A stretch of 64,000 bases of DNA from positions 186,001 to 250,000 of the forward strand of contig MQVO02000012.1 in assembly GCA_001986395.2 (NCBI GenBank), given 5' to 3'. The position numbers and the translations under genes are program-made. Origin of the DNA: Irpex lacteus (lineage: Eukaryota > Basidiomycota > Agaricomycetes > Polyporales > Irpicaceae). This document shows positions 22,121-34,304 of this stretch, piece after piece. Numbering within the stretch: the first letter of the stretch is position 1; each line of letters begins with the position of its first letter. Under the pieces are notes generated by a model. The model ran no database searches, was not told where the DNA came from, and saw only the letters and a list, made by a program, of their open reading frames with translations.

Positions 22121-24792
22121 ATGCAGGCAACGAACAACAACAGAAGGGACAGCCTGCTCGAGCTCTTCGACCCTCTGGCAGGGCCGCACACCCCGCCTCG
22201 CTCGACAGGCTCCGCGTCGCCCGACTCAAGCTTGGGCTCATCCAGCGACAAGGAGAACGATAGCCCTATGCCTGCGTGTGGGCCGGTAACGGAGTTTTTT
22301 ATGAGGGTGTATAAGGATCCGAAGCATGCACCGCCGTTGCCGCAGACACCGATTGGGAGGTTGGTTGATTTGAGTATGTCTGTTGACGGTGAAGGTGAGG
22401 AGGAGGACCTGGAAAATGGAGGAGACAAGGAGAATGGCGAGCAGATGGAGGGTGTGGAGGTTGGGGAGGTGCTTGAGGGGTGTACCCGTGCGGACGATCG
22501 CACGGCTGAGTATCTGGAGGAGATGGTAAGTGCAAGTGCAAATGGTGTATGAAAGAAGCTAATTAACCTCAATGCTCTCTACTGCAGAGAATGCCCCTTG
22601 CAGAGCTACAGCTCGAAAAGCTCTCGCCACCCTCATCAGAAGCCCAAGCATCAATGGACGTAGACCCTCCCGCCTCCGACTCAGATTCCCTTTCACCAAG
22701 AAGCCCGCCAATAGAGCCACCATCTCCCCCCTCAGTCACCGCAGCCCCCTTCGGAACCCCCTTCGCAGACGTCATCAACTCCATCAACCACCGCGACTCT
22801 CCCAACATCAGCATCAACATATGCGCCCCAGACGAGGGGGAGGACGACATGGTCTTCGAGCCCGAATACGTATCCCCCTTCGCCCCGCGCAACACGCCCC
22901 GAGATTCCCATCTCTCTCCGGACGTCTCTTTGACGTTTTCACCAGATGTATCGACGTCTACGCTGAGACGCGGTGTTACCACAGGCTCAGAAGACCCGAG
23001 ACGTATCTCGTGCGACCTCCAGACGTCTTTCAGCCTCGTCATGCAGTCCACCGAGATGTCATTCGACTTACTGAACGATAAGGTGTCGTTCTTTGGACAG
23101 GGCCAGCAGGCTGAGCACGAGCATGATCAGTCCTGGCCCGGAGAACACGATACTGCCGATTTCTCCACTAGTAAAGACGCAAACAGTACGACTGGTACTG
23201 GTGTTGAGATGATGCAGGCGGGCGACACGTCGATGGAAGACGACACCTTCGATTTCACAAAGGAGAAGTCAAAGATGGACGCGTTGGATGAGAAGTATGG
23301 GTCTATACACCAAGAACAGCTGAGAGCGGTCGAGAAGGCCGCTGAAGCTGCTGTTGCCAGTACGAGTTTTCTCCTTTTGTCACAATTTTGCAAGTTTACT
23401 TATACATCGTTTGTTGGGTGGATGTAGACTCGCCGAGGCAGAGGAGCAAGAGCGAGTTCCCAATGCCGAGGTTTTCGTTGTCTCCGAGGCCGTCTCCGCT
23501 GAGAGAGGAGCTGTTGGCTGCGAAGCATGAGGCTGCCTTGGAGGAGTTTATGCACGGTATGTTTCATTCCTCCTTTGTCCTTACGACCTCTTTAACAACT
23601 AACGTGCTTTTACGCTACAGTGCAAATTCCAAACATCTTCTCCCAACCCCCCAAAGACCTCGAGCCAGAAGCAGCCCAAGAGTCGAAAGCCCCGCCCCCA
23701 CAGACCACCCAACCCAGACGTTCCTCAATCGCCGCACACACTCCCCTCTTCAGAAGGAAGTCGATCCCAGCTCTGCTCTTCAACACTACTACCAAGAGCC
23801 CGACGAAGTCAGAGCACGTACGAGCCGCGTCATCGTCAAGCACGAGCACCACTAGCTCTGCGGATACTACTCGTCCGAGTTTGAGCCGGAGGGGGTCTGT
23901 CTCGAGTGGCAAACACGAACGATCTACCTCTGCGTCGACCTCTAAGGCTCCCACTGCGGTTGCTTCTCTCGCTCGCCGCGGCTCGATGTCAGCTATGAAA
24001 GTCGCTTCCCTCGGGCGGTCGACCACCTTCGGCACCGTCAAGAAGCTCGCTAAGCCCGACCTCGAAGGCACTTCTACCACCTCCACCAGCTCCAGTACTG
24101 GTCTCAACCTCAACCTCAGCCGTAGAGGCTCAGTATCCGGCCTCAAACTCAAAGCTCCTCCTTCGGACGACAACACGCGATCTACACCCAGCACGAGTCT
24201 CGCGCGTAGAGGGTCGGTGGCGGGGGTTAAGGGTCTTCCAGCTGGACGACCGAGCACTACTACTGCTGGGCCGGCGAAGGCAGGGCAGCTGGTGAGGGGT
24301 GTTCAAAGGCTGGGTGTATCTGGGAAGCCTACCGCACCGTCTGCTGCGAGTGTGGCTCCGTCTCGGTTGCTGTTAGGGTCAACGAGTCAGCGGACGACCT
24401 CTGCTGCTGGTGCTGCTACTCGCCCCTCGACGGCTTCCTTATCTACCTCTACCGCTCGTTCTTCAACGACGAGTGTGTCAGGGAGGATGGCTGCTATGGG
24501 GCGAAGCATCTCTTCGGGATTACAACGCTCGACAACCACCGCGCCCTCTACCTCCTCCGCTTCTGTACCCAAAGCTGGGGCGTTGCGCGCTCCTCAGGGA
24601 GCACGTCCCTCAGCATCTCAAGCTGCACGTCCCTCAACGTCTCAGGCTGCCCGTCCCTCGATATCCCAGGCCTCGAACTCGAACTCGACGAGTACGGGTC
24701 CAGCTGCGTCTGCGAGAAGGATACCTTCCAAGTTGCCTGGTCTTACAAGGGCGGGTAGTGTTAGTGTAGGAGTCAAGCCCCGAAAGGCTTAG
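22121..24792 (+). CDS. Ser/Pro-rich protein with two KEN boxes and four L[SA]RRGS motifs
   Basis: Exons 22121-22525, 22588-23359, 23428-23556 and 23621-24792 join to 825 residues. I recognise no catalytic domain. The acidic N-terminal half has KEN at residues 44-46 (SSDKENDSP) and 103-105 (GGDKENGEQ), a minimal RxxL at 9-12, and many SP/TP sites. A helical, coiled-coil-like piece (HQEQLRAVEKAAEAAVA and EELLAAKHEAALEEFMH) sits in the middle. The basic C-terminal half repeats L[SA]RRGS[VM][SA] four times (from about 523, 552, 601 and 629) and has three tandem copies of ARPSxSQA (bases about 24600-24665). Together these suggest a cell-cycle-regulated phosphoprotein, perhaps cytoskeletal or chromosomal. 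That is inference; the gene could equally be a disordered protein of other function. Confidence 0.8.
24600..24665 (+). repeat. Coding tandem repeat, ARPSxSQA units
   Basis: Three adjacent 24-base units encode ARPSASQA, ARPSTSQA and ARPSISQA near the C-terminus of the KEN/RRGS protein. Slippage could make the copy number vary between strains. Confidence 0.7.
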
Positions 24793-25232
24793 GTTTGGAC
24801 CACCACCCGCCGCCTTCAATCAAGAAGAAAAAGCGACATGATTTATGATAGACGACTCGAATGACCCACAAGACTTTCATGGTTCTCTCCCTCCCCTCTG
24901 CTCGGATTCTCCCTTTCCTGTCGCGTTTGTATTTTCTCTCTCGTGTTCTACGCGTTATCTATCTTGCTGTTACTGTCTTTGTCCCGCATCTCCTCACCCT
25001 CACCCATAGCGCCAACCATCCAACAAGTTCTTCGCACCCCGCTCTCGTCGTTGTCGTCTAGCAATTTATGCTCTCACGATATCAAGTTTTTATATCTGTC
25101 GCATATCCCCCACTCCTCAGGACTCATCGTCTGCGAGTTCAACGGACAACCCCGGCTCCCTTTCTGTCATGTCTCATCTCCCGCTTTGTAATACTCAATC
25201 TCTGCACTGTATATACCACCGTGGCTAAGCAC
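24793..25232. other. Convergent 3' region, pyrimidine-rich
   Basis: This lies between the stop codons of two convergent genes. The plus strand is C/T-rich (many CTCTC and TCCC runs). No gene is visible. Confidence 0.45.
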
Positions 25233-26144
25233 TTATAATGACAGCACTTTAAACCTGTCAAACCCCTCTACCCCCTCGCCTCTGGCTCTCTGGTTGCTAT
25301 ACACCCTCACACCTCCTCTGACGAAATCACAGCACCAGTGTGTATGTCCGAAAGCCCACACCGCGACGTTGCCAGCCGTCCACACTGGCTCTGCGGTCAA
25401 CTCTGTGGCGAACGCGGCACTGGTAGCCTTCCCTTGGTTCTTTGGGTCGCTGGTGCCCTCAATCGTAGGCGCATGATGCGTGAACACAACAACCCTACGT
25501 TCTGGCTCTTCCTTAGCTATCTTCACGACAGTATCGTTCAGCCACGTGAGGTCGGCTTGGTGCTCGGCGAGGAAATTCTCTGGTGTGAAGTCGCGGATGA
25601 GCTTGAAGTCGTTGAGAGCTTGGACGTCGTGGTTGGTTGGGTCGACGGCGCCCCAGAGGGTGCATCCGAGGATAGAGAGGGTGGGTGTGAGGTCGAAACG
25701 GGTTCTGTTGAAGAAGATAAAGCGGCCGCGGGTGGGTCCGTCTGCGGTTGGGCCTTGGGTGGTGGTGTTTTGGGATTCGTATTCTTTTAGGCGGTTGTGG
25801 GATTCTAGCTGAGTGCAAAATGTAAGTAACTTTACACATGTTTAAGCCATTTAAAAAACGTACTAGAGAGGATCCGCGTGGTTCTGCAAGACAAACCGAG
25901 TTCCTTGTCGTCATTGAATGGTACAGTCAGCCTGTTTATACTCACCATTGTTGCCCGACACGTAAAAGACGATCCGAAACTTGGTCAATTGGACGTCCAG
26001 CCATTTGAACAGCCCCTCGTCGCAGGTACGACCTGTATCTCCTAGTAGGGCAAGATACTCTGTGCAAACAGGGATGTCGTAGGTGTACGGGTCGTCTGCC
26101 CGCAGTGGGTCGAGATGTAGATCGCTGAGAACTTGGATCTGCAT
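25233..26144 (-). CDS. Calcineurin-like metallophosphoesterase with GNNE in place of GNHE
   Basis: Exons 26144-25946, 25883-25864 (only 20 bases) and 25808-25233 join to 264 residues. The fold's motifs appear in order: LSDLHLD (DxH), LALLGDTGRT (GD), YVSGNNE (normally GNHE), VVVFTHHAPT and AFGHTHWCC (GHTH). The phosphate-contacting His of the GNHE motif is therefore Asn, formed across the exon 1/2 junction. Every other metal ligand seems present. Family members hydrolyse phosphomonoesters or diesters with two metal ions; the substrate is unknown. If the exon 1/2 splice were different the motif could change, but GTGAGT and CTTGCAG are strong sites and the frame fits. Confidence 0.82.
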
Positions 26145-26908
26145 GGATGAGGATGGCCTTGAGAGATGCTTGCCTCATAGTTTTCATATCCTTCGGATTA
26201 CTTCATTCACCTGTATTTCTTGCTGAGGTGAGCGTACCCCGTGACTCGAAGGGCCAATGGTTGCTGCTGCATTTCAAGCATTTGGAGCGGCAGTCTGTCC
26301 CTCTGTAAACCAGCATATCAGTCGCTCATTGAGCTCAGAAAAAGAGTGATAGTATCAACCTACAATTGCTACACCCCATATTGTTCCGGACGTGATCTGG
26401 AAAACTGGAGTCGTCGTGGAATGCAAGATGTTCAAATAGCTTGGTTGCCTCTTTCGGACTCAGGTGTCCTATAGGCGTCTATTGCCGTTCATCTGGATCA
26501 ATGAAGTTCGACTGGATGAGTGCTGTTGACGTCTGTCGAAATGTCCCAAGGAGAAGGTTGACCATTATTTGAGCTTTTGTGCACTTTCAAGTCCGCTAGA
26601 AAGTCTTGTAATCATCGCGGTGAGAGGCAGTCATAATTAAGTATCGTATTTAAGCTTAGTATATCTTTGCCGGCCCGGCGCTGAAATTGACTCATACTCG
26701 AGGACCACCACGATGCTGCACAAATGCTTGAATTATCCAGTCTTGCTTTCCTTCCGCCATTAGGAGGAACAATCATCTTAAAGGTCTAAGGTAACTATCG
26801 TCGTAGTTTCTGGATGGGATTCAAGCTAACAAGTAGTATTCAACGCTTAGGGGACAGAAGTCAGAGTGTTAACTGTTGCTCAATTAGAATCTCAGGATCA
26901 CGCTCAAG
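26145..26908. other. Divergent promoter region
   Basis: Shared upstream region between the phosphoesterase (minus) and the aminotransferase (plus). No coding signal; only short frames. Confidence 0.45.
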
Positions 26909-28809
26909 ATGTCAGAATCAAACGTTAAAGCCCTCCCTGAGGAGTTCTACTCCAGATTCTTCTCCAAGCTTGCAAACTTGAGAAAGCCGAGTCCCAGTAT
27001 GTTGCGATTAAACGATACAGACTTTTGCCGCGTGTTAACTTACGTGAATGACAGTAAGAAGTCTGTTCCCTCTGGAACGTACTCCAGGGCTGATCTCGTT
27101 GCTTGCTGGAAAGCCAAACCCAACGACGTTTCCTCTGACTAAAATCCAGTTAACCTCGAGATCTCCAACAAGCCCCGGTGAAGAGATCGTAACTGAAATC
27201 TCTGGTGCGAAACTAGCGGAAGGACTTCAATACGGACCGTCAGATGGTATCCCCGATTTTCTGAATTGGCTATACGGCTTGCAAGAGAGATCTCATGGCC
27301 GGAAGAGAGGCGAAGGCTGGCGTATCAGTGTAGGTTCGGGTTCCCAAGATGTCATTTACAAGGTACGGTTCCTGTCATAAACTCCGCTGAAAACATCGTT
27401 CATCGTGATCTAGACGTTCTTGGACATCCTTGACCCGGGTGAAAGCTTGCTTGTTGAGTCGCCAGTTTATGCGTAAGTCAGCTGAGCACTGTGATAGCAC
27501 TGCATTGCCCTAACTGTTGCATAGCGGTGTCTCGTCCATCTTTGCTGCGTTACACCTGGAATTGATTGGTAGGTCACGCGCGCACAATCAACGTCTGCTG
27601 TAAATACTGAGGCCTCGTCCGCTCTAGAGGTGGCCACGGATGCCAAGGGGATCGTCTCTTCCTCCTTGAGGTCAATCCTGGAGAACTGGCCTGCAGGCAA
27701 GCCGAAGCCCAAGGCACTTTATACCGTTCCCGTAGGTTAACTGCTCTGGTTACAATTATGATACTGAGGTATGTTTGCAGTACGGATGCAACCCGACTGG
27801 AATGACTGCTGCCCTTGAGAGGCGAAAGGAGGTTCTACAGCTCGCTCACGAGCATGACTTCCTCATTCTAGAAGGTACGTACATCGCAAGCCCTCCGTTA
27901 CACAGCTACCAAATTTACAAATTGCCTATAGATGATCCTTACTTCTACCTCTACTTCGGCCAAGCCCCCCGTGTTCCCTCCTACTTTGCTCTAGAGCTGG
28001 AGCAGGAAACTGTAGGACGGGTGATACGATTCGACAGCATGTCAAAGATCCTGTCCGCAGGAATTCGAATCGGCTTTGTCAGTGGACCAGAACCAATCCT
28101 GCGATCGATCGACAAACACGTACGTACCGAACTCCTCAAACCCTTCCCCGTTGCCGCTTTTCCATCGAGATAAACAACAACGATGATCCCTGACGCTGAC
28201 GCTTTGCCCAACAACGCACAACAGACCGGGTTCTCCCACTTGCAACCACCATCACTGACCCAGACCATCGCCTTTTCGATCCTAAACGCATGGGGTCACG
28301 ACGGCTTCAACACGCACACGCTGGCCGTCTCCCAATTCTATCGGGAGAAAAGGGACGTGTTCGAGACCGCGATGAAGAAGCATCTAGACGGACTCGCGGA
28401 ATGGGTTGCCCCTGAGGCTGGCATGTTCTTCTGGTACGTCGTTTTGCACATAGCTGGCCTCCTTCCTCTCAGTGCACAGAGTCTCGATAACTCGAGACCC
28501 GCACCAGGGCTTTGCCCATCTTATCGCGATACATTTTTGACGACGCTTCTCACCTTCGTTGCCCTCTGTGTACCCAGGTTCAAGCTTCTGATCGGCACAG
28601 ACACTGATGAAGGTGACTCTGAAAGTATCATCCGTACCAAGGCAGTTGAACGCGGCGTTCTCGCCTTGCCCGGTACCGTCTTCTTCCCTGGAGGACAGAA
28701 AACTGCGTACGTACGAGCATCCTTCAGTCTCAACACGCCCGAGGAAGTGGATGAGGCTCTCAGAAGGTTGAGGCTCGTCGTACTGGACGCGAGAGCTGCC
28801 TTATCGTAA
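26909..28809 (+). CDS. PLP-dependent aminotransferase, Aro8/kynurenine-aminoadipate type (copy 1)
   Basis: Nine exons (26909-26996, 27055-27362, 27414-27472, 27525-27568, 27628-27731, 27781-27874, 27932-28119, 28225-28433, 28578-28809) join to 441 residues. Fold type I landmarks: LISLLAGKPNPTTFP, YGPSDGIPDFLNWLYGLQ, VGSGSQDVIYK, YGCNPTGMT, ILEDDPYFYLYFG, the cofactor-binding Lys in FDSMSKILSAGIRIGF, and the substrate Arg in TAYVRASFS. Such enzymes swap amino groups between aromatic amino acids, kynurenine or 2-aminoadipate and 2-oxo acids. A second copy sits at 59136-61026 with the same exon sizes in the core. Intron 8 (28434-28577, 144 bases) is longer than the rest. Confidence 0.93.
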
Positions 28810-29395
28810 GGCCGTTCGGTATTACGGTACCCGATAGAAGTATCAACCACACAAGATGTACCAATGCGGAAATGTATCGAGTAGCATTTAAAGTTTTAAA
28901 CAGAGATGACTTCTATCCTGCCGACCCACGTCGCTCAGAAATCAGACGAATAGGTATTTGACATGGCGATGTATTCGTATTGAGTATGCTAGTCGTAATA
29001 TACATTGGAATTTTGTAACGCGCGAAAGACCCAGAAGGATAACAAAGGCGACGAAACAACTACACACTAAACCGCTGACTTAATGACAGGCGGGATCATA
29101 AACATACAGAACAATATAGACAATGACGAGTGGAGATGCGTGTTACAAGGGACGAGATGAAGAAAATGAGACGGATGCAGAAGAGATGCGAGAGAGAGAA
29201 TGTACATAGACAAATACAATGACTTGGACGACAGGAAAATTGCATGTACAAGAAGACGAAATGATGCGACAATTTACGACTGTTTCCAGAATGCAGAACG
29301 GAGAAAATCGTACGGTAATGAACAACAAGTGTAGCCCAAGAGGCAAATCGGAGAGGTGGTGGAAGGCATAGACGATTGAGAGCACTAGCAAGCCT
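28810..29395. other. Convergent 3' region
   Basis: Between the aminotransferase stop and the Pps1-type phosphatase stop. No gene seen; only chance open frames. Confidence 0.45.
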
Positions 29396-32300
29396 TTAAT
29401 GCAAGTACTTTTCGTTGAGGGCGTGGACCTCCTTCGCAAGATATGGCCAGTTGAGACAACGGGCCAGTTCCTCGGCAAGGCGATCCTTGTCCCCTGCAGC
29501 GCGTTCCTGAGCGAGTCTGATCTCCCAGCCGATGAGGTTGTAGAGCAGACGCATGTTGGGCTGAATCAGGACGGAGAGACGACGAGAGCGCACAATCAGG
29601 TATGCGTCGACGAGTGGGATGTTGAGGTGCTTCATAACATAAGCGATCTATCATGTCATGATCCGTTAGTTGACTTGGTCATCTTCGTATGACACAGAAT
29701 ACTTACCGTTACGGTTGCACTTCTCGAAACACCCACTCGGCAGTGCACGAGCACCTTGCCGCCAGTACGCCCGGCCTCGTCGATCCACTCGCAAATCGGA
29801 GGGAGCTGAGGTTCCAGAGAGTCGATACCGTCATCGCACACGTCCTTGATGTCGAGCACCTTGATCCTACCCTCTTTCTCCTCAATCCAGAGAGAGCCAG
29901 GCTTGGCAGTAGTAGCGCAGTGGCTGCCCGCATTCTCGGGAGGGATGAGAGCGCACTCGCCGACGGAGACGACGTGAGTGATACCCAGCGCGTGCAACAT
30001 GTAGGCATTGGCGGCATGGTTCCTGGAAGAAATACATCGTAAGTCGAATGTAACATAGAGTGAAGGTAAACCAACTTACAAGTTACCCAAGTACAAGAAC
30101 GGTAACACGCGACTAGGGAAACTACCATCGAACCTCGGGTCATCGAACCACATCTGGTGGTTGCTCACGATCGACGACGTCGGAGGCAAAGTGCTCGCAC
30201 GGGGACGCTTCACAAGCGCAAGGTCGTTCGAAGGGCTGGGTGCCGAACTGCTGAGGGCCTCGCCGCCCAACATACCCGGATGGCTTGCGGGACCAAGAGA
30301 GGAGAGGAAAGAGTTGGGAATGCTGGATGGCGCAAAGGAGACGCTATTCGCAGAGGCTCGGCCGCTCTTCGTCAACATGCCTGCCTGAGCAAGATGATCG
30401 CGTTCGAGTCTTGCCTCGATACGCTTGAGCGGACCCATCTCGTTCTGGTAGACGAAGAAGCTGCGTCGCTTCTCGACTTGAAGCTCAAGATAAGCCTCGG
30501 GGAGGTTGAGTCGGCGGAGAGACATGAGTAGGCAAAGGGCAAGGGAAGATGATTCGGTGTAGCCGTCAGCGGAGTAGACTAGGATCTTGAGGGGTCTCGT
30601 GCGGATGGGAGCGAGGGGGATGGCGGGGGATGAAGGGGTGCTAAGTTGTGTGGCCGATGTGGATCGCATGCGCGTGAAGGCATTAACAGTCGATGTCGTT
30701 GGTATGGCGGGGCTCGAGCCTGTAACAGGGAAGAAAGATGTCGGAAAGGCAGTAGGAGGCGGCAGACTGCTCGGTCCACCGAAGCTGTGTCCAGCGGAAT
30801 GCCCTACAGTCGCAGCGTTCGTGCTCCTTCTGTTCTGAGCGCGAGTATTCGAGCTGACAGCAACAATCCTCTTCGCCTCGGCCTCTCGCTCCTTCCTCTC
30901 CCGGAGTTCAGCGACCGTCAAAGGGTGCTCGACAGGCTTCATCAGCCCTTCCAGCCAGGAGACGAACGGCAAGACGCTGTTCCCTGCGTACATGACAGTG
31001 CTCGGGAACGGCAGATGGACGACAAGACCAGCCGATGGAGGAGGGCGGACAGGTATCTCCCTTGCACCGTCCACGCTGCCTTCAGTCTTCTCCATCTCTT
31101 GCAAACAGTGATCCGCCCATCGCTTTTCAAGGCGCGCGACGTGCTCTTCAGCAGCGCGCATATGAGCAGGTGAAGGGAAGGGCGCCATGTCGTCGCACTC
31201 GATGCAGATATCGTATCCGTATCCGAGAGCAGGGTCGTTCGACTTCAACTCCCACTCGTCCTGGAGTGTGCGGTCCTTGCGGTTACTGTTGTTGGTAGGA
31301 GGGAAAGGTACATCGTTCGCGTTGCCGAGGAAGACTTGTCCCTTGGTAGGATCCCACTTCGACGTAGGAGTGCTAGCGCTGAACTCCTTCAACTCTTCCT
31401 CGTCCTTGACCGGCAAGGTCATGATCTCGCTGGCCTGCGTCAACTCCCTCATCTCGTCCTTCTCTCGCTGAGCGAAGCTGATGGTGTTGGCCTTCCTCAT
31501 CGTGCATTGCTGATGCTTCGTTAGCGGATGTGAGTCGGCACCGTGCGTCTCAGTGACAGTCAACGCATCAGTCCCAGAGGTGTGAGCGCCAGAACCGACG
31601 ACTTCGTCCGCCATACGTGAGACGACATGAGGGAGCTCGCGTACCATCTCCTCAGGAGTAGCACGTAGGACAAAGACATTGTAGTGCAAGAGATCAGTCT
31701 GACCCCTCGCGGCACGCTGTCTTCGCTTCGTCTCGACGGCATGAGCGAAATGCGATGCAACTGCTAGGGCAGCCTTGGTGTTGCCTCGGGGCGAGTACAC
31801 GACGATATCCGAAAGCGTCGCGAAGATGGGCTACAAACAGAAATGAAACAGAATGAGCATGCGACGTAAAGCGCGATGTTGCCAGACTCGCAAACCGTCG
31901 ATCCAGTTTATGCGAATAATTGCGGATGGGACATCCCTAACATCCACATGTTGGACTCGTGCAATGCGATCAGGGAGATCCTACCCCGCACACGCGTCAA
32001 CAGGCGGTCGACTTCCCCGCACTCCTGCCGTGAAGTGTTCCCCGCAATCACATGTGCAGCCTAGACGTCAATCCAGACACTCACGCGGGGAAGGGCGAAC
32101 AACAACAGCAGACATGGAAGAGGATGAAGGCTGAGGAAGAAAGCAGATGAGACACTCACGACCTGGATCCCAAAGTTCCGTAGGCTAATCCCATCTGGCA
32201 CCTTCGGCTCGACGAACCTCGTCTCGCCTGTCTCTCGGTCGATGCACAGAAGCTCTCTAGGCTTGAAGGTCGATGTCAACGTGACTCTGTCGGGGACATC

Positions 32301-34304
32301 ACGAGGACGAGACGTCTCTGGCAGCTGCGGGGTAGCAGGTGTAGCAGGAAGAGATGTCGGAGGTGTGGGAGGGGAAGGGAGGCATGGTGAGGCAGAGGTG
32401 GCAGAAGGAGGAGGGGAAGGGGAGGCAGATGTTGAAGGTTCGTCAGAAGCATTAGAGTTGAATGACGATGTGGAAGAAGCATTCGAGAGGCGGTGGCCGT
32501 GCGCTAGAGGGAAGGTGACAGACAGTCAGTAAGGAGTGTCACGAGACAGACCAATGAGCACGCGACCATAAACCGGAAAAGAGACGGTTCGAGACAAGAA
32601 TTGAAAACAAGCGTCGTCGAGCTAAGGAGTGAATGCTAGTCGCAAAGTAGCGTCGCCGGCGAATAGTAAAAATATGGAAGTGTCGATCCCCCGCGGCGCA
32701 ATGCCAGGGTAGACTGCGATCACCAGCACAACTCCATGGACCGCCGACTATCCCGTATAGTGAACGCGGCGATCCACGAGCCGCCTCCCCAGTCGCCATC
32801 CATATCCAACAAGAATGCATCTCTCCACTGCAAATGCACAGGGAATTCCGCGCATTCCCATGCAATATGAAGGTTCTAGAGCGAAAGAACCAACGCCCTC
32901 GAACTCTGAAGTTGGCTTTGGCTGCGACACCCACACCGGCGGCATCACCCTCCAAAGCCTAACCCAAGAGCCCGCTTCTGCAAAGCCTCCAACGTCACCG
33001 CAAAGCGCATACATCTCGTCTCCCCCAGCCTGCTGCTGATGGCACCCACATAGGGGCTACGATAAGTGGAGGTGGACGCAATGACTATCCACCTCGCCCA
33101 ATCACCACCGAACAAAGGGCACGCAGAAAGCCAAATTCATTGGCCGGATAAGCGTTAGCGCAACCCGCTTCTTCCAAACGCCTAAGTGCGAATCCGAGTG
33201 TCTCGTGCGTTTCCGCGGTATTGAAATGAAGAACACGCGCAAACAAGTGAATGTATGCGCATGTCATCATACGGAGTGCACGATTGCGCGGATTCGAAGC
33301 TAGGCAGGAAGGAGTAAGGCGCAAGAGGAAGACGCTGGCAGCCTGATGTGCTGGTATATTGCGGTTCGCAAGGCGCCGCATGAAAGAACAAAGGATGTAT
33401 GCGCCTTGCCAACGAGAGAACTGCGAGAAACCGGATGGAGAGTCTCAAGGATGATAGGAATAGTGAAATAGGAATGCAGAAAGCGCGGAAGATGAACCCA
33501 CAACACATAGAAGGCGTGAAACTCACCTTTAGAGCCCGTATCAATCGCACTCAAAGCTGGCCGATGGGCATGTACCACGGGATGCATATGAGCGCCCTCT
33601 CCGTGATCTAACAAGCCACCATCGTGCTGTCCGTGCAGATCCACGTCCATCCCGACAACGCCAGCGTTTAGATCAACATGGTCGTCAATGTCCATTGGCA
33701 TTGCAGCAAAGTCGTCGTCCTCGACCTCGTCATCATCATCGAGCGAAGACGTCGAGTAGTCGTCTTCTTCAATGTCGTCTTCGATGTCATCGTCGAAGTC
33801 GTCTTGCGTGCGAGAGGAGTGGAGGTCTGAGGAGTGTCCTTGATGACGAGCCTTCATCGCGCGTTCGTATTCCTCTACTTCGTCTTCATCGCTTGCGACC
33901 CACACTAGGCCTCTGAATCTTGGAACGCGGGCTTTGAGTTTCTCCCTGTCGATGGTGTCCACGCCGTCCTTGCCGAGCGCGGTAGAGCCATTGACAGCGG
34001 TCATCGAGCCGTTGGCGAAGAAGAACGCGTTTTGCGCGTCGTTGTCGCCCTCCAGCCCGTGCAAGAATGGAAAGATGACAGAGTCGGGGGCGTGCGTTGT
34101 AAGATAGCGCAGGTGCATGTCGGCGAACTGGGAGGCTGAGACTGAGCGAATAGGAGGAAGATGAGAGGGGAGTGGTTGGGATTCTGGCGACGTAGAGCAG
34201 GAGGGCGAGGCTACGGGAGGAGAGAGGACAGGCAGAGAGTTGAGAAAGTCGGAGTCGTAAGAGAGGCCATATTCTTGTTCGTGATTAGAGGCAACGGCTG
34301 CCAT
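29396..34304 (-). CDS. Pps1-type dual-specificity protein phosphatase
   Basis: Five exons (34304-33527, 32503-32160, 31830-30080, 30022-29707, 29647-29396) join to 1146 residues. The C-terminal phosphatase domain reads RVLPFLYLGNLNHAANAYMLHALGITHVVSVGE, then VLVHCRVGVSRSATVTIAYVMKHLNIPLVDAYLIVRSRR, the HCx5R loop with its catalytic Cys and Arg. Upstream are the LPFVSWLEGLMKP and PLKILVYSADGYTESSSLALCLLMSLRRLNLPEAYLELQ blocks typical of fungal Pps1 proteins, and a first exon with a long Asp/Glu tract. Pps1 relatives act in S-phase control by removing phosphate from Tyr and Ser/Thr. The first two introns (about 1020 and 330 bases) are far longer than others here, so exon 2's acceptor is less certain than the rest. 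Confidence 0.88.

Noticed and set aside
23610..24257. 215-codon minus frame
   Set aside because: Antisense shadow of the Ser-rich exon 4 of the KEN/RRGS protein; its Arg/Leu/Glu composition mirrors that exon.
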